Positions 55,213 through 64,000 of a stretch of 64,000 nt of DNA are shown here, piece after piece. Each line of letters opens with the position of its first letter. The first letter of the stretch is position 1. The notes under the pieces were generated by a model that saw only the letters and a list, made by a program, of their open reading frames with translations, searched no databases and was not told the origin of the DNA. Both the position numbers and the translations under genes were made by a program. This DNA comes from Magnetococcales bacterium WMHbinv6 (GTDB taxonomy: Bacteria > Pseudomonadota > Magnetococcia > Magnetococcales > Magnetaquicoccaceae): the NCBI GenBank assembly GCA_002753135.1, contig PDZV01000019.1, positions 1 through 64,000 on the forward strand, read 5' to 3'.

Positions 55213-56322
55213 TTGAAAAAAATTTTTCCCCAGACGCCGACCTGGTATGCGCTGGCCATTCCGCTCCTTTTTTTGCCCATGGCCAGTGGTCTGATGCCGG
55301 TCAATGCGCCGACTGTGTTGCATCTGCTGCTGGCGGTCGGTGCCTTGCCGTTGATTTTGTCGGCCATGATCTACTTTGCCCCGGTGTTGACCCGTAGCAG
55401 CGTTCCTTCCGGCTGGCTGCATGGGGTGCCGCTGTTGGCGCTGCTCTCCGGCCTGCTGGTTGTCGCGGCCTTGTGGCAGTGGTTCTGGTTGCTGGCGGTT
55501 GCCGTGCCGCTGGCCTTGCTGGCGGTGGTGGCCCTCTATGTTTGGATGCGGCAACAGGCGCGTCGTGCCCTGGGGGGGCCGCATCCCGGTCTGCGCTGGT
55601 ATCAGGATGCCTTGCTGCTGTTGCTGCTGGCCTTGGCACTCATCAGTTTGCTGCTCTTCTGGCCGGAACAGTGGTCGATCTGGCGCACCCTGCACCGTCA
55701 TCTCAATCTGTGCGGCTTTGTCGGTTTGACCGCCATCGGCACGCTGCAGGTGTTGTTGCCGACGGTCGGGAGCTATCCCGATGCCAAGGCGGGCCAACGG
55801 CTGCGCCTGGATCGTCGTTATGCTTTGCTGGCAACCCTGGCGCTGGTTGCGGGCAGCCTTGTCGGGCCGTTGCTATCCGCTGTTGGTGTGGCGCTGTGGG
55901 GTTGGTTGCTGCTGCGCCTGCTGCAACCGTGGCTGCCCCATTGGCGGCGTACGCTGCAGGCCGATGGGGCGGCACTGTTGCTGGTGGCGGCGGTCATCGG
56001 CTTTGCTTGCGCGGTGAGTTCTACGCTGTGGCAGGAGGGGCAAATTGCCCTGCCTCTGTTTATTGCCCTCTTTTTGTTGCCGCTGCTCAGCGGTGCCCTG
56101 GCCCACCTGCTGCCGCTCTGGTGGTGGCCTGGGGTGCCGACCGCCAGACGGGATCGGGCGCAACGTTTGCTGGCTAAAGGGGCTGCCTGGCGGCTGCTCT
56201 GCTGTTGGGCGGCGGCAGCGGCGCTCAGTGCCGAACTGGGTTGGGGGCTGCTGTTGCTGGCCATCCCGCCCCTGTGGCTGTTGGGATCCACGCTTTTTGT
56301 CTTGTTGACTGCGGAGCCGTAA
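55213..56322 (+). CDS. Polytopic membrane protein, possibly NnrS/oxidase-like
   Basis: Very hydrophobic protein of about 369 residues, some ten to twelve helices, with little else. Segment LHRHLNLCGFVGLTAIGTLQVLLPTVG recalls the helices of NnrS or heme-copper-oxidase-like proteins, where such His residues bind haem, but this is a weak resemblance. The start is uncertain: TTG at 55213 (MKKIFPQ) is chosen as it avoids the 5-prime end of dciA, with no clear ribosome site. It ends one base before rsmA. Confidence 0.7.
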   Translation: MKKIFPQTPTWYALAIPLLFLPMASGLMPVNAPTVLHLLLAVGALPLILSAMIYFAPVLTRSSVPSGWLHGVPLLALLSGLLVVAALWQWFWLLAVAVPLALLAVVALYVWMRQQARRALGGPHPGLRWYQDALLLLLLALALISLLLFWPEQWSIWRTLHRHLNLCGFVGLTAIGTLQVLLPTVGSYPDAKAGQRLRLDRRYALLATLALVAGSLVGPLLSAVGVALWGWLLLRLLQPWLPHWRRTLQADGAALLLVAAVIGFACAVSSTLWQEGQIALPLFIALFLLPLLSGALAHLLPLWWWPGVPTARRDRAQRLLAKGAAWRLLCCWAAAAALSAELGWGLLLLAIPPLWLLGSTLFVLLTAEP

Positions 56323-56323
56323 C

Positions 56324-57190
56324 ATGTCTTTGCTGCATCTGTTGAAACGCCATGGCCTGCACCCGAAAAAAGGGCTGGGACAAAATTTTTTGCACGATGA
56401 GCAGATTGCCCGCCAGATTGTTGCCGCCGCCATTCCCTTTGCCCCGGCACGCTTTGTCGAAATTGGACCGGGAGTTGGCAGCTTGACCCTCCCGTTGCTG
56501 GAGGCGGTGCAGCAGCTGACGGTGATTGAACAGGATGCCACCCTGTTGCCTCTTTTGCGCCAGCGTTGTGCCGGTGTCGGTAGCTTGCAGATCGAACATG
56601 CCGATGCTTTGACCTTTCCCTTTCGGCAGTGGGCCGCCGAACAGGGCGGGCCGTTGGTCATTGTTGCCAACCTGCCTTACAACATCAGCTCGCCGCTGTT
56701 GTTTCACCTGTTGCAACAAGGGGATGCCATCCGGGCGATGATTTTGATGTTTCAGAAAGAGGTGGCCGAGCGCATTGCCGCCGCCCCGGCCAGCAAAGCC
56801 TACGGCACCTTGTCGGTCCATTGCCAGTTGTGGATGGCGGTCAGCCCGCTGCTGGCCGTACCGCCCACCGCTTTTTATCCGGTGCCCAAGGTGGATTCGG
56901 CGGTAATCTGCCTGCAACGGCGCGCCGCACCCTTGGCCATGGTCAAGCAGCCATACCATTTTCAGCAAACCGTCAAAGCGGCCTTCGGGCAGCGTCGCAA
57001 AACTTTGCACAACGCCTTGAAGGTGATTACCGAGCAATCGCTTGCCTGGTTGCAAGCGGCGGGCATTGATCCGCAACGGCGTGGCGAAACTTTGTCAGTG
57101 GCCGAGTTGGCCCATTTGGCCAATCATTGGCCGTTGGTGGCAGAGGATGAGGCAGAAATTTCGGCCATCATCCCTTCGATAGAGGATTGA
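56324..57190 (+). CDS. rsmA: 16S rRNA dimethyladenosine transferase
   Basis: KsgA-type methyltransferase, 288 residues, modifying A1518 and A1519 (E. coli numbering). SAM motif VEIGPGVGSLTLPLL near 40-55, catalytic NLPYNISSPLLFHLL near 125-139, and FYPVPKVDSAVI. Start is one base after the membrane-protein stop. Its 3-prime end overlaps the convergent plsC by 67 bases. Confidence 0.97.
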   Translation: MSLLHLLKRHGLHPKKGLGQNFLHDEQIARQIVAAAIPFAPARFVEIGPGVGSLTLPLLEAVQQLTVIEQDATLLPLLRQRCAGVGSLQIEHADALTFPFRQWAAEQGGPLVIVANLPYNISSPLLFHLLQQGDAIRAMILMFQKEVAERIAAAPASKAYGTLSVHCQLWMAVSPLLAVPPTAFYPVPKVDSAVICLQRRAAPLAMVKQPYHFQQTVKAAFGQRRKTLHNALKVITEQSLAWLQAAGIDPQRRGETLSVAELAHLANHWPLVAEDEAEISAIIPSIED

Positions 57191-57867
57191 ACCTGTTGCA
57201 ACAGCTGTTTGCGGGCTGCTTTGTCCAGCCCTTGCGTCGGGATGGGTTCGCCGATGCGCAGTTGAATTTCACCCGCTTTTTTCAAAAAAGAACGGCGTGG
57301 CCAAAACTCTCCGGCATTGTGGGCCACCGGCACAATCGGCACCCCGGCGGCCATGGCCATGATGATGCCACCGGAATGATAATGGCCTACCTCTCCGGCA
57401 GCAACACGGGTACCTTCTGGAAAAATCAAGATGGAGGTTCCTTCGCCGCATTGGCGTTTGCTCTCCTCTTGCAGAATACGTAACGCTTCAATCTCCCGCT
57501 GCCGGTGGATGACAATTTGCCCGGTCGCCTTGAGCGCCCAACCAAAAAAGGGGATGTACAACAGACTTTTTTTCAACACCAGAACAAAGATGGGAAAACG
57601 GGCATGCAGCGTGACCGTCTCCCAAGCCGATTGATGTTTGCACAGGATGACGAAGGGGGGAGGAGGCAGCCGCTCCTGGCCGATGATGCGGTCGCGCAGA
57701 CCACAGCACAAAGCCAGGATACGGCGGTTGTATTGGGCCCAGGAGCAGGCAATTTTGCGCCGCCGGGCCAGGGAGGTGATCGGCCAAAGTGCAATAATCA
57801 CTGTGGCATAGCATAGAATGCCCAGGACGAATAACACAAAAAACAGGCCGGATCGGATGGCAATCAT
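57124..57867 (-). CDS. plsC: 1-acyl-sn-glycerol-3-phosphate acyltransferase
   Basis: Inner-membrane acyltransferase of 247 residues making phosphatidic acid. Hydrophobic N-terminus, catalytic motif KHQSAWE (HxxxxE form rather than HxxxxD), FPEGTR near 155, and VPIVPVAHNAGEFW. The Glu variant is known in some proteobacterial PlsC proteins. Convergent overlap of 67 bases with rsmA. Confidence 0.9.
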   Translation of the reverse strand: MIAIRSGLFFVLFVLGILCYATVIIALWPITSLARRRKIACSWAQYNRRILALCCGLRDRIIGQERLPPPPFVILCKHQSAWETVTLHARFPIFVLVLKKSLLYIPFFGWALKATGQIVIHRQREIEALRILQEESKRQCGEGTSILIFPEGTRVAAGEVGHYHSGGIIMAMAAGVPIVPVAHNAGEFWPRRSFLKKAGEIQLRIGEPIPTQGLDKAARKQLLQQVQSSIEGMMAEISASSSATNGQ

Positions 57868-57888
57868 AACGAAAGTGTCATCTCTTCG

Positions 57889-58092
57889 TCAGACAGTGCC
57901 ACGATCCATTGACGGACGGGGTGTCGTTGCTTGCTTGGCAATGCGTGTAATTGCATCTTTCAGGCTGATCAGTCGCTCGTAGATGGCCCATGCCCCACGG
58001 TAACTGGCAATCCCCGCGACCACGGTTTTGCCCTGGTCACGGTCGAATATTTTATATTCTTCCCGGTTGGCGACGATTTGTAGTGGTTCCAT
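57889..58092 (-). CDS. Small hypothetical protein, 67 residues
   Basis: Not recognised. Strong AAGGAG six bases before ATG argues that it is a real gene. Sequence begins MEPLQIVANREEYKIFDRD; it is a soluble mixed alpha/beta pattern. It lies between plsC and the 226-residue unknown protein, same strand as both. Confidence 0.65.
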   Translation of the reverse strand: MEPLQIVANREEYKIFDRDQGKTVVAGIASYRGAWAIYERLISLKDAITRIAKQATTPRPSMDRGTV

Positions 58093-58184
58093 TGCAGACT
58101 CCTTCTTTTGCTAGGTAAGATCCTTTCTGGAGTCTAGCATGCAGCATGCCATTCCTGACGGGCTGCTTCGGGCCAACTATCGAA

Positions 58185-58865
58185 TTATTGTAAGGTTTTT
58201 TCACCTGTCGGTTGGATAGAGAAGGCCTTACGTTGCGCAGGTTTACTGTTGCCATCCTGCTGCAAGGCATCCCGATCAAACCACCAGTCATCACCGACCA
58301 TAATTTCCAGCGAACGCAAGACAATCGGGATATAGTGGTTGGGGTCATCCAGATGGTGGTGTGCCACCCACTTGGCGAAGGCTTCATCGCCGACGATGCC
58401 CACGGCATCCAGAACCAGAGAGAACATTTGCTGTGATTGCGCCTGCGCCAAAGCAGCGTCGGGATGGTCCGGGGTGCGGTGTTTGGCCATCAGATGGGCC
58501 AGGGCCACGATCGGTCCGGCAATTTCGTGCCGTGGTCCCAGGGTGTTGAGCAGATGAAACAGGGCCAGAATCACGTCTGTGACAGGAACATCGCTTTTCA
58601 GGGCAACCCAGACCCGTTGTGCCAGGGCTTTATAAATTTCGTGGGTTTTTTGTTTTTTCGAGAGAGCAGTGAGAATTTCCAGCACCTCTTTCCATTGGCC
58701 GTTGCGGCTTAAACGGGCGATGGCTGCCTTGTTGAGACGCCACTCCTCTTCAGTGGAAGGGCGGTGGGAGGCGCGGCTTTCGCCACCTTCCGGGGGGCAA
58801 CCCTCTTTTTCGTGATTGGCCGGTATGGTCAGGATGGAAAGGGCCTCTTTGGGGGGATGGCTCAT
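58185..58865 (-). CDS. Hypothetical protein, 226 residues
   Basis: Not recognised. Start MSHPPK at 58865 has GGAGGAAATT just upstream. Low-complexity polar N-terminus, then helical body (LNKAAIARLSRNGQWKEVLEIL, VWVALKSDVPVTDVILALFHLL) and a Trp-containing stretch IMVGDDWWFDRDAL. No signal or membrane helix. Lies 25 bases after fabD in the transcript and may be co-transcribed. Confidence 0.75.
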   Translation of the reverse strand: MSHPPKEALSILTIPANHEKEGCPPEGGESRASHRPSTEEEWRLNKAAIARLSRNGQWKEVLEILTALSKKQKTHEIYKALAQRVWVALKSDVPVTDVILALFHLLNTLGPRHEIAGPIVALAHLMAKHRTPDHPDAALAQAQSQQMFSLVLDAVGIVGDEAFAKWVAHHHLDDPNHYIPIVLRSLEIMVGDDWWFDRDALQQDGNSKPAQRKAFSIQPTGEKTLQ

Positions 58866-58890
58866 AATTTCCTCCACAATGCAAAGTCAT

Positions 58891-59835
58891 TTAAGGGTTG
58901 AGCTGTGCCACGGCTTTGTCCACATCCTCCGGCGTATTGATCGACAGGACGCGAACCGATTCATCGATCCGTTTGATCATGCCAGACAAGACTTTGCCGT
59001 TGCCCAACTCGATAAAGGTTCCGACGCCTGCTGCCACCAGATGACGTACGGAGGCTTCCCATTGCACCGCGCCGGTCACCTGTTCCACCAGCAAACGACG
59101 GATACGCTCTCCTTCGCTGACCTCTTGGGCGGTGACGTTGGCGATCAATGGAATAGAGAGATCATGAATGGTTGTTTGTTGCAGCGCGTTGGCCATCACT
59201 TCGGCGGCGGGCTGCATCAAAGGACAATGAAAAGGGGCCGACACAGCCAACAGCATGCACCGTTTGCCACCCCGTTCTTTGGCCAGGGCAACCGCTCTTT
59301 CCACGGCATACTTGTGGCCTGAGATGACAATCTGCTGCGCGGTATTGAAGTTGGCGGCCACACAAACCCCGCCGGTTTCTGCCGCTGCCGCCTGACAAAC
59401 TTCCAGCACCTGTTCTGCGGGCATGTTGAGCATGGCGGCCATGCCTCCCTCTCCGGGGGGGACGGCCTTTTGCATCGCTTGACCACGCAGGCGCACCAGA
59501 CGGATGGCATCTTCCGGGCTGAAGCCGCCCGCCACCGCGATGGCGCTATATTCACCCAGGGAGTGGCCAGCCACATAGTCCGGTGTGATCCCGCTTCGTT
59601 GGCGAAACAGACTCGCTGCCGCCAAAGAGGTGACCACCATGGCCGGTTGGGTGTTTTCGGTCAGGGTCAGTTGATCTTCCGGGCCCTGAAACATCAGCGT
59701 GCTTAAGGCCACACCGGTCACCCGATCGGCCAGGGCAAACAGTTCGGCCAGTCTGCTGTCGTGGTCGGCAAAGGCCCGGCCCATGCCCACCGACTGGGCT
59801 CCTTGACCCGGAAATAAAAAGGCTGTTTTACTCAT
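58891..59835 (-). CDS. fabD: Malonyl-CoA-ACP transacylase
   Basis: Fatty-acid synthesis enzyme of 314 residues. MSKTAFLFPGQGAQSVGMG is the start; catalytic Ser in GHSLGEYSA near 94; catalytic His in VSAPFHCPLM near 200. Start chosen at the second ATG of ATGATG after GAGGGA. The usual fabH, fabG and acpP genes are not adjacent. Confidence 0.95.
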   Translation of the reverse strand: MSKTAFLFPGQGAQSVGMGRAFADHDSRLAELFALADRVTGVALSTLMFQGPEDQLTLTENTQPAMVVTSLAAASLFRQRSGITPDYVAGHSLGEYSAIAVAGGFSPEDAIRLVRLRGQAMQKAVPPGEGGMAAMLNMPAEQVLEVCQAAAAETGGVCVAANFNTAQQIVISGHKYAVERAVALAKERGGKRCMLLAVSAPFHCPLMQPAAEVMANALQQTTIHDLSIPLIANVTAQEVSEGERIRRLLVEQVTGAVQWEASVRHLVAAGVGTFIELGNGKVLSGMIKRIDESVRVLSINTPEDVDKAVAQLNP

Positions 59836-59862
59836 CATTCCCTCAAACAATGTCAACAGACA

Positions 59863-60396
59863 TCAAGGTGTGCTGCGAATCAACTCTTTTTTGATCGAAT
59901 CCAGTTCGATAAAATCGTCCGCCTGCCGACGCAGTTCGTCGGCGATCATCGGTGGCTGAGTCATCAGGGAGCTGATCACCGTCACATGCTTGCCCAAATC
60001 CTGCACCGCTTCAACCACGCTGCGAAAGTCGCCATCGCCAGAAAAAAGCACGGCATGGTCATAATAGGGGGCCATGCGCAACATGCCGATGGCAATTTCA
60101 ATATCCATATTGCCTTTGGTGCGCTTGATGCCGGTGGCCGGATCAACATACTCCTTGATCGGTTTGGTGACCACGGTATAACCGTTATAGGCCAACCAGT
60201 CGACCAGGGGCCGAATGGGTGAATACTCCTGCTCGTCGCCCAGGGCGGTGTAATAATAGGCCCGTACCAGGCGGCTGCGGCTCTGGAAATAGTTCAATAA
60301 TTTTTTGTAGTCAAAGTCGAAGCCCAGCGAGCGGATGGCGGCGTAGAGGTTGGAACCATCAATGAAGATGACGACACGTTCGTCCTGATAGAACAT
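59863..60396 (-). CDS. NYN-domain (LabA/DUF88-like) protein
   Basis: PIN-like predicted RNase of 177 residues. Acidic catalytic residues: FIDGSNLYAAI near residue 12, KGNMDIEIAIGML near 95 and LFSGDGDFRSVV near 115, all conserved in NYN domains. C-terminus ends with a helical tail. Lies upstream of fabD on the same strand, 27 bases away. Confidence 0.88.
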   Translation of the reverse strand: MFYQDERVVIFIDGSNLYAAIRSLGFDFDYKKLLNYFQSRSRLVRAYYYTALGDEQEYSPIRPLVDWLAYNGYTVVTKPIKEYVDPATGIKRTKGNMDIEIAIGMLRMAPYYDHAVLFSGDGDFRSVVEAVQDLGKHVTVISSLMTQPPMIADELRRQADDFIELDSIKKELIRSTP

Positions 60397-60497
60397 GACC
60401 TTTTCCTTGAAATTTTATAAAAATCGATCAGGTTCCCGGATAATAGGTCCCGCAGAGAGCAAAAATGGCCTGCCGACGGGATGGGTTCCTGTGCAAT

Positions 60498-60549
60498 AAA
60501 AAAAGCCCGACATACAAGAAAACCGGACTGCATCATCCGGTTTTCTTGT
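60498..60549 (-). terminator. Terminator of the pgsA-tRNA transcript
   Basis: A perfect 14-bp stem (ACAAGAAAACCGGA with TCCGGTTTTCTTGT) around an 8-base loop, then TGTCGGGC and seven T on the minus strand. Confidence 0.8.
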
Positions 60550-60597
60550 CTTAGATCAGGTTTGCTAAAAAAAATTCAGGGTAAAAACAAAAAAATT

Positions 60598-60676
<79 letters not shown>

Positions 60677-60699
60677 AAAGCAACCGGGGAAAGGGACAC

Positions 60700-60777
60700 T
60701 GGAGGCCGGGGTGGGATTTGAACCCACGAAATAAAGGTTTTGCAGACCTCCGCGTTAGGCCACTTCGCCACCCGGCC
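60700..60777 (-). tRNA. tRNA-Cys(GCA)
   Basis: The minus strand gives acceptor GGCCGGG, anticodon loop CTGCAAA (GCA), T-arm GGTTCAAATCC, discriminator T as expected for Cys, and encoded CCA. Confidence 0.96.
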
Positions 60778-60790
60778 TGACAGATCAAAA

Positions 60791-60865
<75 letters not shown>

Positions 60866-60984
60866 ACATTTGTGCTGCTCGGCATCCTTGCACGGTACGC
60901 GATTGCTGGCCATCTCAAGGACAAGGGGGATAGTAAAAAAAAAGCCGTCCCAAGTCAACCATTCTTGCAAAAAAATTTCCCTGA

Positions 60985-61533
60985 TCAGCTTCCGGTTTGC
61001 AATTTTGGCCAGGCATCCTGCAGGTAACGGTAGCCGGAAAAAATGGTTAATCCTGCGGAAATGTAGAGACAAAACAGCCCCGGCCATTGAAAGGGAATCT
61101 CCCAGAGTGCCTCCTGAACCAGCAACATGATGATGGCGGTCATCTGGAAGCCGGTTTTCCATTTGCCGGTGGTGGAGACGGGCAAGCGTTGTCCCAGACC
61201 GGCCAACCGTTCGCGCAGGGCCATCACGGTGACTTCGCGGGCGAGAATGATCAAAACCGGCAACAGCGGTGCCCGCTGGCTGGCTACCAGCAGCACCAGG
61301 GCAGAGATGACCAGCAGTTTATCAGCAACCGGGTCAAAAAAACGGCCAAACTGGGTGAGCAGTTGTTGTTTGCGGGCAACATAGCCGTCGGCCCAATCGG
61401 TAATGGCCGCCAAACTGAAAAATGTGGCCGACAAAATAAATCCCCAGCGGCCAGGCAGGTAGGAAAAGGCCACAAAAAAGGGAATCAATACGACGCGCGT
61501 CGCAGTCAGGGTATTGGGTAGATTCCAAACCAT
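60985..61533 (-). CDS. pgsA: CDP-diacylglycerol-glycerol-3-phosphate 3-phosphatidyltransferase
   Basis: Inner-membrane enzyme of 182 residues, first committed step to phosphatidylglycerol. The CDP-alcohol phosphotransferase signature appears as DWADGYVARKQQ, then FGRFFDPVADK, with four helices. Start follows eight bases after uvrC's end; uvrC-pgsA-glyW is a conserved order. Confidence 0.95.
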   Translation of the reverse strand: MVWNLPNTLTATRVVLIPFFVAFSYLPGRWGFILSATFFSLAAITDWADGYVARKQQLLTQFGRFFDPVADKLLVISALVLLVASQRAPLLPVLIILAREVTVMALRERLAGLGQRLPVSTTGKWKTGFQMTAIIMLLVQEALWEIPFQWPGLFCLYISAGLTIFSGYRYLQDAWPKLQTGS

Positions 61534-61540
61534 GATTTTC

Positions 61541-63460
61541 TCAGGACCCTTCCTGGAAAAACTCCACTATACGTTGTGCCAGGGATTCCGGCACACCGGA
61601 AACCTCCCGCAAGGCATCGATACCGGCTTCTCGCACCGCTTTGACCGATCCGAAATGGCGCAATAACAGGCGTTTGCGTTGTGGACCGATACCGGGGATG
61701 CTGTCAAGACCGGACTTGAGTTGAGCGCGGCCCCGTTGTGACTGGTGCATGCCGATGGCAAAGCGATGCGCCTCATCCCGGATACGTTGCAGCAGGAATA
61801 GTACCGGAGAATGTGCCGGTAAGACAATGGGTTCTGGTAAGTTTGGTAAAAACAGACGTTCTTTCCCGGCGTTACGCTCTTCTCCCTTGGCGATGGCGCA
61901 TAGGGCCAGATCGTTTAACGCCAATGTCTGCAACACCTGTTGCACCGCATGCAGTTGACCCAAGCCGCCATCGAGCAGCAGCAGATCGGGTCGGGGCAGT
62001 GCGTGGCTGTTTTCCTCCGGGTCGTCTGCCTGGCTGCCGGGGGAGAGTCGGCTTAATCGTCGGGAGAGCATGCGGGCCATGCGTGCCGTATCGTCGCTCA
62101 AGTGCGGATCGGCAAGGTTGAAATGGCGGTAGCTGCTTTTGATCCAACCGGATGGGCCGCAGACGACCATGGATCCCACCGGATGGGTATCCTGCAAATG
62201 GGAGACATCATAGGCTTCGACCCGCTGCAGCGGCTGTGGCAGTCCCAAAATTTCAGCCAATTCGTGCAACAGTTTGTCGAAGCTGGCCCGGTTTTGCTGA
62301 CGGCGCAACAGCGCCTGCTGCGCGTTCAGAGAGGCCATCTGCAGCAGCCGGTTTTTTTCGCCGCTGACCGGTCGATGCAGGCGAACCGCCTGGCCGCTTA
62401 AGCTGCTTAACGCTTCCGCCAACCATTGTCGATGGGGCAGTACCCGGTTGACAATCACTTCCGGGGGCAGGGTGGTGGCCTCCCCCTCGCGTGGGGCATA
62501 ATATTGGGCCAGAAAGGCTTCCAGGATCTCTTCCGGGCTTTGATCGTGGCTGTTTTCCGGAAAAAAGCAGCTGTTGCCCCAGTTGATGCCGTGGCGGACA
62601 GAAAAAATTTGAATGGCGCAGCCGCTCTCATCCTGGGCAATACTGACCACGTCCAGATGGGCGGAACCGGTCAGATTGACGCGCCGTTGATCCTGAATCA
62701 GCTCAATGGACTTGATCTGGTCGCGCAGGCGTGCCGCCTCTTCGTAGTGACGCCCTTCGGCGGCCTGCCACATGGCTTGCTGCAACCGTTCCAGCAGCAG
62801 GGTCGATTTGCCCTCCAGAAACAGACAGACATCGCGCACCATCTGGCCATAGGCCTCGGCGCTGATGCGTCCGCAGCAGGGGCCGCTGCACCGTTTGATC
62901 TGATAGTTCAGGCAGGGGCGCTGCCGCTGGTTGAACTGGCTATCCTCGCAATGGCGGATGGGAAACATGCCCTGCAGCCATTTGACCGTTTCACGCAGCG
63001 CCGTTACCGTCGGAAAGGGGCCGAACCACTGCCCGGGATTGCCTTCAAGCGAGGCCGGCAGGTGATCCTTGCCGGAGTGGGGCCGGGGAGGGGTGCGCAG
63101 TACCGACAGGCGGGGAAAAGGGTGCTGGGTGGAAAGGTGCAGATAGGGATGCGACTTGTCATCCTTGAGCAGAACATTATAGGGGGGGCGAAACCGTTTG
63201 ATCAGGTTGGCTTCGAGAATCAACGCCTCGTTTTCGGTATGGGTCAGGGTCACTTCCAGGCTGCGGGCCAGGGCCAGCATGGCCTGAATGCGCAACGGTT
63301 GCTGGCGTCCGGCCTGAAAATAGGAGCTGACCCGTTTCTTGAGCGATTTGGCCTTGCCGACATAGAGAACCCGCTCCTTGTCACCGATAAAACGGTAGAC
63401 CCCTGGCCGCAGTGGCAGGGTGGCGACCGTCGCCAACAAGGAGGTGTGGCTTGCACTCAT
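61541..63460 (-). CDS. uvrC: Excinuclease ABC subunit UvrC
   Basis: Nucleotide-excision repair nuclease of about 639 residues. Start MSASHTSLL at 63460 overlaps the lgt stop by four bases (ATGA). GIY-YIG domain near 15-95 ([20 protein letters not shown]), UVR motif near 210-240, RNase H-like domain with [10 protein letters not shown] and [12 protein letters not shown], and C-terminal HhH ([16 protein letters not shown]). Confidence 0.97.
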   Translation of the reverse strand: MSASHTSLLATVATLPLRPGVYRFIGDKERVLYVGKAKSLKKRVSSYFQAGRQQPLRIQAMLALARSLEVTLTHTENEALILEANLIKRFRPPYNVLLKDDKSHPYLHLSTQHPFPRLSVLRTPPRPHSGKDHLPASLEGNPGQWFGPFPTVTALRETVKWLQGMFPIRHCEDSQFNQRQRPCLNYQIKRCSGPCCGRISAEAYGQMVRDVCLFLEGKSTLLLERLQQAMWQAAEGRHYEEAARLRDQIKSIELIQDQRRVNLTGSAHLDVVSIAQDESGCAIQIFSVRHGINWGNSCFFPENSHDQSPEEILEAFLAQYYAPREGEATTLPPEVIVNRVLPHRQWLAEALSSLSGQAVRLHRPVSGEKNRLLQMASLNAQQALLRRQQNRASFDKLLHELAEILGLPQPLQRVEAYDVSHLQDTHPVGSMVVCGPSGWIKSSYRHFNLADPHLSDDTARMARMLSRRLSRLSPGSQADDPEENSHALPRPDLLLLDGGLGQLHAVQQVLQTLALNDLALCAIAKGEERNAGKERLFLPNLPEPIVLPAHSPVLFLLQRIRDEAHRFAIGMHQSQRGRAQLKSGLDSIPGIGPQRKRLLLRHFGSVKAVREAGIDALREVSGVPESLAQRIVEFFQEGS

Positions 63461-64000
63461 CGCTGACGCAGGGAATAACGCCACAGGGCCAAACCGGCCA
63501 GAATCATCGGCAAGCTCAGCCATTGTCCCATGGTCAGATCCAGGGCCAGCAGCCCCAATTGCGGATCGGGTTCACGCACAAACTCGACCACCAAGCGGCA
63601 CAGCCCGTAGCCGGCCAAAAACCAACCGAGCAGAAAACCGGGCGGTCTGGCCACCCTTCCCAGCCATTGCAACAAGAGAAAGAGGGCCAATCCTTCCAAA
63701 GCCGCTTGGTAAAGCTGGCTGGGATGGCGCGGCAACGGCCCCCCTCCGGGAAAAATCATCCCCCAGGGCAGATCGGTGACCCGTCCCCACAATTCGGCGT
63801 TGATAAAGTTGCCGAGGCGTCCCAAAAAAAAGCCGATCGGGGCAATGGGAGCCACCAGATCGGCCAAGGCCAGACAGCTGAATTGATGACGACGGGAAAA
63901 GAGCAGGCAGACGGTCAACACCCCGAGCAGACCGCCATGAAAGGCCATCCCCCCCTCCCAGATGCGAAAAACAGCCAGCGGTTCCGCAAGATAATATTCA
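63457..64000 (-). CDS. lgt: Prolipoprotein diacylglyceryl transferase, partial
   Basis: Inner-membrane enzyme that attaches diacylglycerol to the lipobox cysteine. The N-terminal part lies beyond the window. Reading continues in frame to the edge as [23 protein letters not shown]; the Lgt signature [14 protein letters not shown] follows, with helices to the end. Its stop overlaps the uvrC start, so lgt-uvrC-pgsA-tRNA appears to be one unit. Confidence 0.95.
   Translation of the reverse strand, partial: EYYLAEPLAVFRIWEGGMAFHGGLLGVLTVCLLFSRRHQFSCLALADLVAPIAPIGFFLGRLGNFINAELWGRVTDLPWGMIFPGGGPLPRHPSQLYQAALEGLALFLLLQWLGRVARPPGFLLGWFLAGYGLCRLVVEFVREPDPQLGLLALDLTMGQWLSLPMILAGLALWRYSLRQR

Overview
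The window reads as the chromosome of a Gram-negative, probably flexible-lifestyle proteobacterium with an alphaproteobacterial flavour: a ubiquinol-cytochrome c chaperone gene sits divergently next to bamE, there is a Suv3-like helicase, GlnA/PII/Amt nitrogen control, and heavy cyclic-di-GMP signalling (two HD-GYP proteins, a PAS-GGDEF-EAL protein, a PilZ domain). GC content is high and even, except for one AT-rich patch inside the gene at 52230-53423. Such a mixture would fit Magnetococcales-like or related lineages, but the lineage is inference; no marker here fixes it. No insertion sequence, prophage, CRISPR array or rRNA was seen.

Layout. 1-1414: ABC-2 exporter (minus). 1767-4535: amt-glnA. 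4924-9201: two tandem TolC-like outer membrane factors and a Sco protein. 9191-14325 (minus): ROK kinase, ChrB, ChrA, second ChrB-domain protein and an MFS transporter, a chromate-resistance block. 14476-18560: Suv3-like helicase, rubredoxin, HD-GYP protein, pgk. 18634-19851: CBP3-like chaperone and bamE. 19859-26717: an overlapping five-gene run: nucleoside phosphorylase, MTA/SAH deaminase, class III nucleotide cyclase with a PilZ domain, a CHAT-fold protein lacking its catalytic residues, and a STAND-type ATPase with TPRs. 26813-29803: PPi-type phosphofructokinase and a divergent HD-GYP protein. 29896-33350 (minus): SPOR/PEGA protein, amtB and glnK with a good sigma-54 promoter. 33749-38306: zinc-ribbon protein, GGDEF-EAL protein and a periplasmic tandem PilJ-type sensor.

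38310-45981 (minus): LolC/E, MltA, Tim44-like protein, GlcF-like Fe-S protein and TolA/TonB-TolR-TolQ. 46050-49444 (minus): ybgC, ruvB, ruvA, ruvC, yebC. 49541-51110: periplasmic DUF4412-like protein and ndk, separated by a cluster of DnaA-box-like 9-mers. 51172-54681: rlmN overlapping a three-gene ATPase / TOPRIM-like / unknown module that looks like an accessory conflict system. 54650-60396: DciA, membrane protein, rsmA, plsC, two unknown proteins, fabD and a NYN-domain protein. 60498-64000 (minus): lgt-uvrC-pgsA followed by tRNA Gly-Cys-Gly.

The two best candidates for undescribed biology are the cyclase-pseudoCHAT-STAND cassette (21840-26717), which couples a c-di-GMP-type sensor domain, a nucleotide cyclase and an apoptosis-type ATPase, and the rlmN-coupled ATPase module (52230-54681), whose ATPase carries a compositionally foreign central segment.
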